DNA of 64,000 nt, taken from assembly GCA_963971425.1 (NCBI GenBank), contig OZ020525.1:11290187-11354186 (forward strand), in the 5' to 3' direction. Positions 24,201-34,158 of this stretch are shown here, one piece after another. The translations under genes were made by a program, and so were the position numbers. Below the pieces are notes generated by a model. That model saw only the letters and a list, made by a program, of their open reading frames with translations, searched no databases and was not told the origin of the DNA. Within the stretch, counting starts at the first letter, position 1. The number at the start of each line of letters is the position of its first letter. Origin of the DNA: Bryoerythrophyllum caledonicum (taxonomy: Eukaryota > Streptophyta > Bryopsida > Pottiales > Pottiaceae).

Positions 24201-24457
24201 ATTCATTCTGGGAGCCATCTGGGGAGAGCCATAGTTGGGTAGAGAAAGATTCCTGCATTTTTTCATGGGTAGACACACTGGAAAGAACCATGTCTGGGGC
24301 GAGCGGGTGGAGAAAGCGCAATGTATTTGGAGTGCAAGTTGAAAGCAGGATTCGCATTCTTCAATCGGCAAAGGCTCACATCCTACAATATATTGCAATG
24401 CAAACCGAAGCTATCGATGACGACCGTTTGCAAGCAGCCCTAAATTCTGTGGAGTAG
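21266..24457 (+). CDS. DDE transposase-like protein (DUF7869-like)
   Basis: A single frame of 1063 aa in the right half of the TIR element, very probably its transposase, which would cut and join DNA at the 32-bp ends. The likely catalytic core spans about 500-640: VDGMD (D509), QADN (D591) and GHTHEDIDQRFS (E630/D631/D633), the order and spacing of an RNase H-fold DDE enzyme; the GHTHEDID box is the hallmark I associate with DUF7869 proteins. N-terminal to it are Cys/His clusters that could bind zinc (GCKRNC 251-256; CNAC 313-316; CYHC 449-452). Residues 864-872 (GPRRGRPSN) look like an AT-hook. The C-terminal part (915-960, with FVALSVDR and YVGKVIEE) may be a small beta-barrel. The first ATG at 21266 follows a TTTTTGAACAG|TT acceptor-like site, so an upstream exon is possible. 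No in-frame stops. The family label is from memory and needs a profile search. Confidence 0.75.
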   Translation: MESRTIGTPLMRPHIERINMPSNSSVGARLVRAVRARQIQQRSVGITTSELERTVELLSERGDVVGLATREHAFKSGMELNGSKLFPFEVAVRITRVDDALHWTGEIVGERLGMCVGLIIRWHRSLLRVVAVEPDITGVHGDIGSQIAPTQVMAPEFDFPEFINTPGSTQRSRRSSHASNAIDENSPFSQSTPSNIQDLPHVDGFAYVRPARRPYSMQNRRRRDSRESSLTEAAPSKVSLRSVQIAMAQGGCKRNCLRDIPARYLLDMRYNAWGNEFSVRSTWMRQMLVSFYTRTEGTRRDKFVTKLDGKEVCNACYALGVGYSQRRFKQLKKDCLIYGRVTSIHGNTLSDPIRESTRMSAAEACFKSFVDEAGCPQPHRCIRRKSDNEVVPLILLPMNTAKFDVFNYVNEEVKRICNGETISMSSFRRLWRIKYPHVQVPPFSRFSKCYHCWEYKCAMEGTTNADARIKIKELFMLHLRNQMEERRHYWIFKRSCYISPELYMCIIVDGMDQNTTMVPRMRQTVKNIEHRFVKTHLCGALVHGIGLYCDVWFGAHHKHDSNQVVSTLLYVIGDVLRRRGFLPPTLRIQADNCTRENKNIYMFALCATLVGLGFFQEVELSFLIVGHTHEDIDQRFSCISNTLKRSDVDSLKEMMSLIERGTSPTEAFVSARLLENVWDWKLFITPHLLTGQDSLVGITFPHHMRFYMDNREGTREVRVQHKHYCKDPWGPEAGTKTLRSLPSRDEQPAFAEVFGADERELKALDDFIVYKERCIQRLQHEDKNREAKVEAERLKLYLAEFPHKDRSNEHRSSPFWPSEFSNTGPTGSASLDVIDGASEENREIDVVEQVVAMLPNAEARGYFGPRRGRPSNQAVRRAQHTERNYVEERAEEGAMYEGNHDPFPPFNPQSDIRCGQFVALSVDRAEIEGGVPFYVGKVIEEGKNRWRLKIKVCWYWPIIQRGVADGHGSSAQRYANCMDSFWEPSGESHSWVEKDSCIFSWVDTLERTMSGASGWRKRNVFGVQVESRIRILQSAKAHILQYIAMQTEAIDDDRLQAALNSVE

Positions 24458-24998
24458 ATAGTGTGCCTTTATGAGAGTATACTAGTTGTGTATGGTAATT
24501 GATATATAGTGTATGTGTAAGAGTAGTATATTCTAAGGGTGATGTAAGACGTTATGTCATTAATCCTATAGAGTAAAGGTAATTTTACTATTGGTGCTAA
24601 GTCCAGATGTAGAAGAATCTATATTTAATTTCCACCATTGTATGCATTATATACTACGTAGAATATCTTTTAATCAACTGCCAACCCTTGCATAAACTAT
24701 GTTTTTCTGTGATTACGCCGGTTTGTACACTACAATCCTTCAAATCTATCTTTGAAATATTGTGAAACTATATTAAATTCAGATTTATCTAGTATTAACG
24801 AGGGGCCACCAAAAATTAGTTGAAAATGCCAAAAAACCGCTTCGAATATTAACAACCATGATTGTACGTAATATTGTTGTAGAAGCTCAATTTTTTTTCT
24901 TTGGAAATCATTTTTTTTCATTGTTTTTTTTTTGCAATTTTGCAATTTTGCCGCTTTTGTTCGCAATGGCCGCCGTTGTACCCAAGTGCACTTTTATA
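24458..24998. other. 3' region of the transposase gene and right subterminal DNA
   Basis: AT-rich, no ORF. It includes T-rich runs (24890-24935) and an AAGTGCA subterminal site (24984-24990) next to the right TIR. Confidence 0.5.
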
Positions 24999-25030
24999 TG
25001 GCCAAGTGCATAATTGCTTAATTGCGTGTT
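24999..25030 (-). repeat. Right terminal inverted repeat
   Basis: Inverted copy of 12218-12249 with a single mismatch, followed directly by TGGT (25031-25034), the right target duplication. Confidence 0.88.
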
Positions 25031-25034
25031 TGGT

Positions 25035-26602
25035 GTGCTACTTGTAGTTTCATGAAATTGTTGAAATTGTAATCCAAATCTTCTATGACTTTCCAATAGA
25101 ACCCAACCATCTACACACACTTCACAAAACAAGTGTCATATTGTACTGAGTGGTCACTTTCGAACGCTACTTGCGAAACCAATTATTTTTTAAAAATTAT
25201 AGTAGTTTGGACACAATGGGGATCAATGGGTATCACCTAGGCATTACATAGATATTACCTATGAATTACATAGACATTACCTAGGCATTACATGGGTATC
25301 ACCTAGACAAATCTTCAGAAATTTCAAAAAATATTAGACATTCTCCTTTTTAAATTAATTAAGCACAATCTGACCACTGTGTAGAGTAGCCTGACATCAG
25401 CTCTGATTTGTGGAGTCCTGCCTTAATCATCCTGGATCCTGCATCAAACTAGCCAACTCAACTCATTCAAACCTGAACTCTAAACCTCTCTCAAACCTAA
25501 CTTCCAAAACTCTAAACATATGCAAACCATTTTCTTTCTCATATCTAATAACTCTTCATTAACTTTTTCAACATATGAGTCTTTGAACATTGGTTATGGG
25601 ATTTACAAAACATGCCATAAACCCACATGAGGAGCCATTTCCATGTGAGATGCCCAAATGTCATCCAAGTCTCCCTCTTGCCACAAATCACACTAATTTT
25701 GTATGTATCCTTGTTATGGGGTCAAGATTAAGTCAATTTTCCATGAGGGTCATGGTACTTAACTTGTAGTGTTTTCTTCACATAGAATATTTGTTTTGAC
25801 TTCCGAGGTTGTGAATGAAATGAACAAGGTATCCGATCCATTAATAACCATATTCTATTACCATTACACTGTAAATGGTTCCATTTCCACCCCATTATCA
25901 CCCATTTATGGAGTATTTGTGAAAGCGTTAGATGACATGTGAAAAATCCATATGACCATGCCAATTTGAGTTGGCCTTCTTGTACTCTCTTTGTAGGCAA
26001 GTTGGATGGTTGAAAAGCTCAAAAAGTTGTTTCAAAACCATTCAAACCAGTCTTGAAAGGAAGATTATAACACATGATAGGATTGTCGCACTAGTGTAAT
26101 TGAATAGTGATCTTGTTGTGATTGAATAGTGGTAATGTGAAGGAAATATGACACTATTAAAGGAGTGGTAGCACTGTTAAGTGGTATGGTGAACGTAGTA
26201 ATTGATTGGTCTTAAAAAAAATATTACATGCAAATATCAGGGTTGATCATGGGACCTCCATGTCCGAGGACATTCCGGTCTGCATATCCATCCGTTAAGG
26301 TTCAGGGAAGGTCCGTTATGGGTCAACTTAGGGTTGACCATATGAAGGATTAAAATGGAGATAGCTTGTCCACCTAAGATGCCACGCGTGTGACATATCA
26401 CCAAATATTCTAAAGAATAAATCTGACTTAGAGAGACACTAGCATCTAGGAAGGAGGGCGCGAGTGTTTGAGAGAGGGGGGGGGTGCGCGCTTCTGGAGG
26501 GAGGAGGTGCGCGCACGCGCTCTCTCACACTTTTTTTTCTTTGGTAAGCTCTCTTGATTTTTTGAGTATTTACGTTCATGTTCTCTTTGTTTTGGCACTA
26601 TC
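25035..26602. other. Repeat-like AT-rich DNA without genes
   Basis: Positions 25200-25310 carry GGTATCACCTAGGCATTAC repeats as at 4780-5090. The rest shows no coding sequence. A GC-rich GGTGCGCGC/GCGCGCACGC stretch lies at 26460-26525. Confidence 0.45.
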
Positions 26603-26822
26603 GTGCACAACCGCATCGTGCCAAGATAACATCGTGCTAATCAGGCGAGGGCGCACAATCAGAGACAACTTGAGAGTAACGGTGACATAACCACCACCGT
26701 TACCTCTATTAAACAATACACACTTATACACTCAGCAATCCAGACTTAGGAAAAAGAAATAAATGACTCATAACCTTGTACACCAAGAAGTAGTAAGCGG
26801 TCTACAAGTACCCCTTTACTAA
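26603..26822 (+). repeat. 0.56-kb dispersed repeat, partial copy 2
   Basis: Matches the first 220 or so bases of the repeat at 11208-11774 and stops at 'aagtacccctttact'. The adjacent DNA to 27195 has no match in the window apart from a (GCAC)n run at 26915-26932. Confidence 0.7.
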
Positions 26823-27195
26823 TAAACAAGTAGAAAATACTCATAAACTATACATAGTCAAGTGAATGCCATTCTTAAAGAATGATCGCATAATAACAAT
26901 GAAGCTAAAGAAGTGCACGCACGCACGCATTCTCTCTCACTCCATCACGTGGGAGACTCAACTTGAGAAAGATGAGTCTCCATCAACTACACGTGGAGGT
27001 CATTTGGACTCCAAGTCCCAAATGAGGTGTCAAAAGACACCACCAATGCCCTAAAAGTCAAAAGACTCTAATACTAACTCTAATTAATAACTAGAGCTAG
27101 AATCTAGGTCTTCCTTGGGCCGCTTAACCTCCTAGTTGGTTTATAACACATAAACCAACCTTTACAAATCCTCCAACGCGCCGAACTTGACAGCT

Positions 27196-27759
27196 ATCGT
27201 GTACAACCGCATTGTACGAAGATAACATCGTGCTAATCAGGTGAGGGCGCAAAGTCAGAGACAACTCGAGAGTAATGATGACATAACCACCATTACTTCT
27301 ATTAAACAATACAACAATATACACTTACACACTATCAGCAATCCAGACTTAGGGAAAATAAATAAATGACTCATAACCTCGTACACCAAGAAGTAGTAAG
27401 CGGTCTACAAGTACCCCTTTACTTGCCCCCTTCGTCCGTGCTAAAGCCCCTTTCACACCGGCGAACCGCACAGTTTATATATAAATTGAATGATAATCTT
27501 GAATGAAAACCTCTCAAACCATAAATCAATGTGGTCTAAATGAAAAGACGCTAAAAGACTCAACAAACAAAGGGTAGGCCGGGTGCAAGTAGAGCCCCAT
27601 CGTTAATCGCCTCTAACACATTTTTAATGCTAGACTTTGTCTACTCAAACCCTCAACGTTCTAAACACTTAGGACAAGACCATTGACCCACTAGTACCTC
27701 CAAAAGAGGTGGAGCTAAGCATTCTAATTTCTAAATGCCACACCGTAGAACATAAGTCA
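27196..27759 (+). repeat. 0.56-kb dispersed repeat, copy 3, truncating the gypsy element
   Basis: Full-length copy of 11208-11774. Its end at 27759 coincides with the point where the minus-strand gypsy reading frame is lost inside the PHD finger, so this repeat, or an element of which it is the end, forms the downstream boundary of the retroelement. Confidence 0.75.
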
Positions 27760-27960
27760 CAAATAACCATACTGGCTGCCCGTTTGGCACTACCACACAA
27801 CCGACAACGTAATCCAGCAGAGATGTGAGAGAGACTAAGGTGTACTGTCCCATCAATGTGTGGCAAGTGGCAAGGCGCACAATTGCGTGTGTGATCCTTC
27901 CACATCTTGCCATCACGACCCTCCAACATTAACACTTCTGATTTCTTCACCTCACGAGCT
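27760..27960 (-). pseudogene. PHD-type zinc finger at the C-terminus of the integrase (truncated)
   Basis: The frame reads CRLCGS, then MVICDLCSTVWHL, giving CxxC, CDxC and WH, the Cys4-His core of a PHD finger; the final Cys pair is missing because the dispersed repeat at 27196-27759 begins there. PHD fingers read histone H3 tails, so in an integrase it would be expected to guide insertion to certain chromatin, as chromodomains do in chromoviruses. The role is inference; the motif is seen. Confidence 0.7.
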
Positions 27961-29088
27961 CTTAAGATTATCCTTCATGCTGTCATATCCAAGGTGGTGG
28001 GTGGTGCTTGTTGCAAATACACATAGTCTCTAGGCGTGAAACGCCGCACCTGCGGTCGATAACCACCTCCTCGTATTGTAGCATAACGCAACGTATCCCG
28101 ATTTTGAGCAATGGAGAGGTTCTCCAATGCCATATGCATCACCCTTTTGAACAAATCTGCACGTTGCTCACACTTGAGCCCACGTGTCTGGATTGTCCAT
28201 GTTAGCCAACACGGTGTCAGCATCTGCTTGAATGGCCTTTGGTAAAACCGGGTGCCTTCCAAACAATAGATAGTAAGGTGAAAAAGACGCCAAAGACGCT
28301 TGTTTACTGAACTGATAGCCCATTGCTATCCATAGTAGCTGCAAATCCTAATCCTGGTGATGTCCTTCATTCAAGCTATACTTCCGGAGCCCCCTCTTGA
28401 CGGTTTGCACCATGCGCTCCGCCAATCCATCTGCTTCGGGGTGATCCCTCGAAGTAGTGCGATGATCAATCATCGCTTGCTCACACAACGTCTAAAACCC
28501 ACCCAAGAATTCTCTACCTTGGTTTGTGAGTACCTTTGCTGGAGCTCCAAAGCGACCCAGAACAAGGTGAAGAAACGAATAAGCGGCCTCCTCACTAAAT
28601 TTATCAGGCAATGCTACTAACTCTATCCATTTTGAGAAATGCTTAATGATTACCAACACATATTTGTTGTGTCGAGGTGTCACTGGCAATGGACCTGCAA
28701 AATCCAAGCTCCATCTATATCCTAAATCCGTAATTGACAAAGGTTGTAACTGAGGCATTGGAGCGTTAAGAGACGCTCGTACCCGGTTACACACTATACA
28801 CCGGGCCACCAAAGCTTGTACTTGGGATTGCATTCCACGCCACCAATAGTGAATCTGAAGTAAACTATAAGCCCTCCGCACTCCAAAGTGTCCAAGGTCC
28901 TCATTTGTGTCCTTAATCAGTTTTACTCTTTCTATTGGAGCTGGTACTACCTTCTTAGTACCATCTGGCCACACTCTCATAAGGTGAGTCTTCTCCCACA
29001 CAAACCTCTTAGCTCGTTGTAGAACCCGATCTCTCTCTTTATGAGACCATGAAGTCACTGTCTCTCCATCCTTCAAGAACTGCATCAC
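27961..29088 (-). pseudogene. gypsy integrase
   Basis: N-terminal zinc domain with GHFGVRR, IHYWW and CIVC (HHCC). Catalytic core: WSLDFAGPLP (first Asp), VLTNQGREFLGGF (second Asp changed to Asn), GLAERMVQTVKRGL (Glu). A TAG follows LGGF and another TAG stands where Trp is expected further on. The C-terminal part has RYATIRGGGYRPQVRRF, like the GPY/F module. Asp to Asn in the active site alone would abolish integration. Confidence 0.88.
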
Positions 29089-29741
29089 ATCGTGTCTTCA
29101 TGGATATCTCTGGCGCCCCCAGACTCTTCACCTCCATCCTTATCTACTGTAGCCACAGTAGCTTCCCCGGTGGTATCTCCATTCATTGCCAATATCCCTA
29201 GAAAGATTGAACAATGCCAACTTGGCAACGGGTCGGTTTCACCCTCAGTATGCCACCTAGCACCTGTATCATCCTCTTGGTTTGGAATTGGATTGCGGCT
29301 AAGGCTATCATCATCCATATTTACCAAACCTACCCTATGAACCACCTTGAAGTCATACTCCATCAACATCAAGGCCCACCGTGCTACTTTTCCTGTCAAT
29401 TTGTCAGACTCCATCAACCATTTCAAAGGCTGATGATCTGTAACTAATAGAAATTCATTACCATAAACATAACACCGAAAATGAGCAATTTCCCATATGG
29501 CAGCCAAACATTTCCCTTCATACGAGCTACACTGAGCCTCAGCGTTGTTGTTGGACCGGCTCGCATACGCAATCACAAATTCCTTGCCATCATCATCCAT
29601 TTGCGTCAATACTGCATCAATTTCCAACGAGATTCAGTCTGTGTGTAGCTGGTACGTCCTTCCTGCTATAGGCCTCCGAAGTATTGGTGCTGATGCCAAA
29701 CGGTCTTTCAATTGTTGAAAGGCCGCCTCTTGCTCATCTCC
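29085..29741 (-). pseudogene. gypsy RNase H domain
   Basis: Shows AVLTQMDDDGKEFVIAYASR, YEGKCLAAIW, VTDHQPLKWLM and the HRVGLVNMDDDSLSR tail of Ty3-type RNase H. An in-frame TGA just upstream, after LHTD, sits where Trp is expected, so the frame is broken between RT and RNase H. Confidence 0.85.
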
Positions 29742-30900
29742 CTAGATCCAAGGTTGATCATTCCTTGTCAACATGGTTAATGGCTTGGCAATAGCACTGA
29801 AAGTTTTAACAAACTTTCTATAATAGTTATACAACCCTAAGAATGCTCTCAATCTACTAACATCTCGTGGTCTAGGAATAGACATTACTACTTCCACTTT
29901 GCTAGCTACCACACCTAATCCACTTGGATAAATCATGTGGCCTAAATACTCAATGCGATCAAAGTAGAATTTGCACTTACCAGGGTGCAACTTTAATCCA
30001 TGAAGCCTCAATCTAGCAAAAACCTCTATCAAGTATAGTCTGTCGCTTTCGATTCCTACTAAAGACAATAATGTCATCAATATAGCATCTCACGAAATCC
30101 AACCCCAAGAATACTTTGTCCATAACCCTTTGAAATTCTGCTGGAGCATTCTTCAATCCAAACGGTAAAAACTTCCATTGAAACAACCGGTCCTTCTCAT
30201 CTCTGTCAATGCTCCAGAACGCGGTTGTCTCCTTGTCTTCATCTTTCAACCCAATCTGGTGGTATCCAGAGCGTAAATCCAACGTACTAAATACTTTGGC
30301 ATGGCCAATGGCCTCAAAGTTCTCCTCTGGACTTGGCATGGCATAACGGTCTGACTTAGTGAATTTATTAATTCTCCTACAGTCACCACACATCCTTTTC
30401 TCTGTCCAATTACCATAAATGTCCTTTTTGGATGGCATAACCGTTGTTGATGCATACTCACAATCTGGTGGAGCCAACTCCACCAACCCTGCAACCATCA
30501 ATTCTTCTGTGCGAGCACGAATCATCTTTCACTCCATGTCGCTATACTTGTATGGCTTTCGGTAAATTGGTGCTTCGTTGGTTAAGTTAATACGCACTTA
30601 TTGCCCCTTCAACACTCCCAAATCATGTAAACTGAAAGCAAAACAATCTAAATACTCCTTTAGGAACTCATGTTTCTCCACCTCCATTGCTCCATCCGCC
30701 AGGCCTACTCTTGGTTTCCAAGTGTCCTTAGTCACCACCTCCTTCGATTCCTCTGGAGTAGGGTTTTCCACCCTTGGTTGCTATTGAATCCCATGTGAAT
30801 GAGACTCCTCTCTTTCCTCCCCAATAACGCTCTCAAGTCCTTCTAATTGACCAAATTTGTCAATTTCTTCCATGTGAAGAGCTGTGTATTTTTCTAAGAA
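29742..30900 (-). pseudogene. gypsy reverse transcriptase
   Basis: Palm motifs: KKDIYGNWTEKRMCGDCRR, FSTLDLRSGYHQI (first Asp), FLPFGLKNAPAEFQRVMD, and the CYIDDIIVFS active site, still intact. A frameshift at about 30050-30080 separates this from HGLKLHPGKCKF, IEYLGHMI and LRAFLGLYNYYRKFV. Upstream (30530-30900) lies the usual linker to RT, with at least one in-frame stop. Confidence 0.92.
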
Positions 30901-31149
30901 GATCTTCTCGACAACATCCTCCAAATCTATCCTCTAGTGAACCGATCTGCTCCCTTCACTCCAGTTCTTCCCTCAATAGTGAAGATCTGTTGTTGTGGTG
31001 GTCGCAAAAATATTTGTGGTATCCCACATGTTCCATGGATGACGTGCAAAGGCCCTCTTGTTTCCAACCACTTTGCTTGTCACCTTGACAGAGGCAAGTG
31101 GTTTTTCTGCCGCCCGCAACTCATAATAACCCATGTAACTCGTTAAGCT

Positions 31150-32267
31150 AGAAGCTAAACGCTTCTGTTCAGCAACCACTAACGATACAATCCAAGTCAG
31201 GCAATTTAAATCCATTTCCTGACCAAGTAAAAATCGTCTCTGTGCTTCTGAAATCCTAGACACATCGGTGGTGCCAGTGGAAAAGCCCATGGCTTTCTCC
31301 CGCTCATCTGCATTAGGCTCCACCATCTCTTGGGATAATGAATCCCATACAAGCCGAGGTCCATTATCCTTGAAAGCATAAGACCGTGCAAGCTAACCAA
31401 CGTAGGCAAGGCCCTACGTGGTTCCCCCTTGCGGTTAACCACCGCTAATGGTGCTTGGTCATCGTGATACGCACGCCGTGGTGTCTTGTGAGGATCCAAT
31501 ATATCACTCACATACACATCTGGGCGTTTAATGCGACCCACCGCGGACTGTAGTAACTCTGTTGGTGCCAGGTTTGTCCACCATAAACGTGGTCGATGTG
31601 CTCTTGACCCTACTACAACCGCATCAATTAACACTGGCAAACCCAGAGTCTGATGGATTCTATGCATACTCTCGAGTGTCCTGGACCTCGAACTGCTCAC
31701 CACCGGCACGTTCTCTATAATATAATGAGGTGGTTGTCTCTGAGAAGTCTGAAGCAACCGAAACACTGGAATCATGTCAAAGAACCTCGAAGATTGGGAG
31801 TCCTTTAACCCATTTTGATTGCCTACCATAGACATGCCTTGGCAAGGCCATCCTACAATGACAAGGTCCACATGACCCACACGGTGAATGTCATCCTCTG
31901 ATAGCAAGGAAATATTGCCCACAAGTGTAGAGAAAGAAGTTTTGATGGCACTAGTGGCCAACAATTCTAGAAATTGTGTCCTCAGTCTCCGTGTGTGACG
32001 TTTGGCCACATGTCTTGTTGTTTCATCCACATCCACGTACATGTAGCGCTAAACTTTGATCCCATTTTGTAAAACAGCTGCCAATCATGTGCCAATTCCT
32101 CCAAATAACTCCAACAACACGATGCCATTTGTTGGTGCCTTCCAATGGATGGTAGTAGTATCTAACGGAGGCCCTAGGTCGTGCTCAACTCCAGGCTCCT
32201 GTTGCATTTGTGGTTGCATGGAATGTTGCCATGCTTCTTCCACTGCTAACTCCGCGGCCTCCCTCAA
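31150..32267 (-). pseudogene. DNMT3-like cytosine-5 DNA methyltransferase inside the gypsy polyprotein
   Basis: All main C5-methylase motifs are seen in the standard order: LLELFGGIGT (I, AdoMet), VDLVIVGWPCQGMS (IV, catalytic Cys), IIENV (VI, Glu), RAHRPRLWWTNL (VIII), and, after a frameshift at about 31325, EREKAMGF, TDVS and RRFLLG (IX/X). GIQV-like GIKV after motif I, the AHRxRxxW box and TDVS place it with DNMT3 rather than DNMT1 or the rearranged DRM enzymes. The target-recognition region is short. Two in-frame stops follow motif I (TGA and TAG within about 45 bases), so this copy is dead. It lies between protease and RT. Such an enzyme would methylate CG sites de novo; whether on the element or the host genome is unknown. 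Confidence 0.9.
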
Positions 32268-32552
32268 CTAGGTGGTGTTGCTCCACGCCGCCTCGATTCC
32301 AGGTCGATATCCTTCTTCTTCTCCACCACTCGTGTTGCCCATGTAGACATCCACCTTCTCTAAAGTGTAGCCAACAATAGAAAGATCCTCAAAACCTGCG
32401 TGAAACCATGAAGGTTTCATATTCATATACCTAGAGAAGGCAAACACGTCGCAAGATTTCTAGTAAGAACTCGAATAAATCGAGCTGGCAGCTGAGCCTT
32501 CCGCCCATCTCTTGCTTGCCATCCTGGTCTATATATAGCTTGCTGACTCCTC

Positions 32553-33491
32553 CTAGAAATCCAAGGTGAATCCCATTGGGTATAGCACCGCCGAGCCCAC
32601 CAAGACATCATATGACTTGGCCTTCGTGACTATTGCTTTCACCTTCATAGAACTGGCATTTGCCACATCACTTTGATTGGGTTGTAACACCAACTCAGCC
32701 CTTGTGATCCTTGTAGCGTGATCTGTACCCCCCATGGATGTGCTAATTGTTCAGGGACACTTTTCCAAAGTATCCCCAGTTAAACCCAATCTTTCAATAG
32801 CGGACGCTCCCAGCATCAAAGGTTGAGATCTTGAATCCAAAAGCACATGTCGAGGTACAAAAACCTTTCCCTTAGGCCCAACGAGTTGGAAAATGCCTTG
32901 GAAATTATCAACTAGTACCACACTAAGGGTAATGGATGATCTCTCAATCGCAGGTCTGGCGGCCATTGTCTTCACACGCATGGCTATTGAAAGCAACCCC
33001 TCCACATTATCACTCTGGCTCTCCTCTACATTGATTATGTCTGTCTTCAACACATTTACACCCGTAGAGTTGTCCAACTCACACATTGAGGCTATTGTCT
33101 TCAAAACCTTTGCCACACTGAAGCCATCTTGTGACAACATCTTAGCAGAAAATAAAGAGGCTTCCCATACAGAAGTTGTTGCCCTCATAAGTGCTCCAGA
33201 ACCTCTTGTGAGTCCTCTAGCTTGTGGTGAGGCTCGTGTGGATGTCGCCCCTGGTTGTGATGGAGGCACCATAGACGACGTGGGCACCATCTCTTCCAAT
33301 GTGAAGGATTGGGGCAATCTTGCTTGTCGATTATCCTTTCCATGGTGAGGATCTAGAGTTGGACTAGCTCCACGTGGAACATCCTTGGAAATTGGAGTAT
33401 GACTCCGTGTCAGGGCGTAGGCCTCTTGTGTGCCATCCCCGATGGCAGGTGCCATGCCACTCAACATGAAGTCTCCAAATTCATCATCCAC
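32553..33491 (-). pseudogene. gypsy aspartic protease region
   Basis: VLLDSRSQPLMLG matches the retropepsin active site (usually DS/TG), with Gly changed to Arg (AGA where GGA is expected), and YDVLVGSAVLYPMGF is the C-terminal part after a frameshift at about 32740. The N-terminal 130 residues are a low-complexity linker from Gag. The catalytic change would inactivate it. Confidence 0.75.
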
Positions 33492-33655
33492 GGAACTAAA
33501 ACTGTCCCTAGTATGGAAACTGAGAGTAACCTAAGGGTTGCCACCTCCCACGGTAGTGTTGGCACTCATTGCTTCTATTTTGGCCTCCAACCCTACGAAC
33601 TTGGATTTCCAGCTCTTCTTTTTCCCTCCAGTGGCCTTGGATTCCTGCTTCTGTC

Positions 33656-34093
33656 TCATTTAGCTCCCTTGCTTCCGGTGAGCTTCAACTCTGGATGAAG
33701 CTTCCAGCAGCTGGCCTCTGCATGTCCTTTGGCACCACAATCAGAGCAGAAACCTCCAGTCTCAGGTGTGGAAGTCTTACCTTCCTTGCAATTCTTCCTA
33801 TGATGTCCTGGTTTTCCACATTTGAAGCACAAGGCACCAGTGTCTGCAGTATACGAAGGGATAGCCACTTTGGCCACCTTAATCTTTTCTGGGACCTTCT
33901 CTTCACGCTTGAGAAATCCCATGGCTGCCTTCTCTTCCAGTAAATTTATCTCAATTCGCTCCGAGGTTTACAAGAAAAACCGTAGTATCGTTGGTACTCT
34001 CAATCGCAATGCCTTTTTGCAAACCAAAGTCTTCAATCCTTGTTCAGGATATTGTACCAGTGTTGCACTGCATGTTGCTCTGTAACTCCGTGA
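33656..34093 (-). pseudogene. gypsy Gag nucleocapsid remnant
   Basis: Two CCHC-like zinc knuckles: CFKCGKPGHHRKNC (canonical) and CSDCGAKGHAEASC. Upstream the frame is broken but still shows Gag-like text (HGVTEQHAVQHWYN) until 34093, where the element is cut by the start of the GAGCAGTGAGTGG repeat. The rest of Gag is missing. Confidence 0.8.
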
Positions 34094-34112
34094 GCCAACG
34101 AAGCTAGAATGC

Positions 34113-34158
34113 GAGCAGTGAGTGGTGAGCGGTGAGTGATGAGTAGTGAGGAGGGAGG
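34113..34158 (+). repeat. GAGCGGTGAG-type terminal repeat, copy 1
   Basis: Short tandem words GAGCAGTGAG, TGGTGAGCGGTGAG, TGATGAGTAGTGAG. Related runs occur in the same orientation at 37900-37936 and inverted at 49226-49260. It is the left boundary between the gypsy remnant and the MULE-like locus, so probably an element end. Confidence 0.6.

Larger units (their letters stand above)
12218..25030. mobile_element. 12.8-kb DNA transposon with two divergent genes
   Basis: The ends are 32-bp inverted repeats, 12218-12249 and 24999-25030, differing at one position; each starts, reading inward, AACACGCAATTAAGCAATTA. Flanking TGGT at 12214-12217 and 25031-25034 fits a 4-bp target duplication. Next to each TIR lies a further copy of the motif AAGTGCA (12249-12255; 24984-24990), also present in the TIRs as TGCACTT, as expected of transposase-binding sites. 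The element carries a DDE transposase-like gene (21266-24457, +) and a large partner gene (12816-16781, -), both uninterrupted, transcribed outward from a repeat-rich centre that includes a nested TTAA MITE, 355-bp duplications and the assembly gap. The superfamily is uncertain: the 4-bp duplication and the transposase type do not match a class I can name with confidence. The intact reading frames suggest recent activity. Confidence 0.85.
27760..34093 (-). mobile_element. Decayed Ty3/gypsy retrotransposon carrying a DNMT3-like methyltransferase
   Basis: Minus-strand order: Gag zinc knuckles, protease, DNMT3-like methyltransferase, reverse transcriptase, RNase H, integrase, PHD finger. Protease before RT and integrase last gives the Ty3/gypsy order. 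Frames are broken by frameshifts and stops throughout. The 5' end is lost at about 34093, where a GAGCAGTGAGTGG repeat begins, and the 3' end at 27759, where a dispersed repeat begins; no LTR pair or primer-binding site is visible. DNMT-bearing gypsy elements are known from charophyte algae, which supports the host assignment. Confidence 0.9.

Noticed and set aside
27196-34093. Calling 27196-27759 the 3' LTR of the gypsy element
   Set aside because: No matching LTR exists at the 5' end, which is truncated, and the repeat also occurs alone at 11208-11774 and in part at 26603-26822; the relation is unproven.
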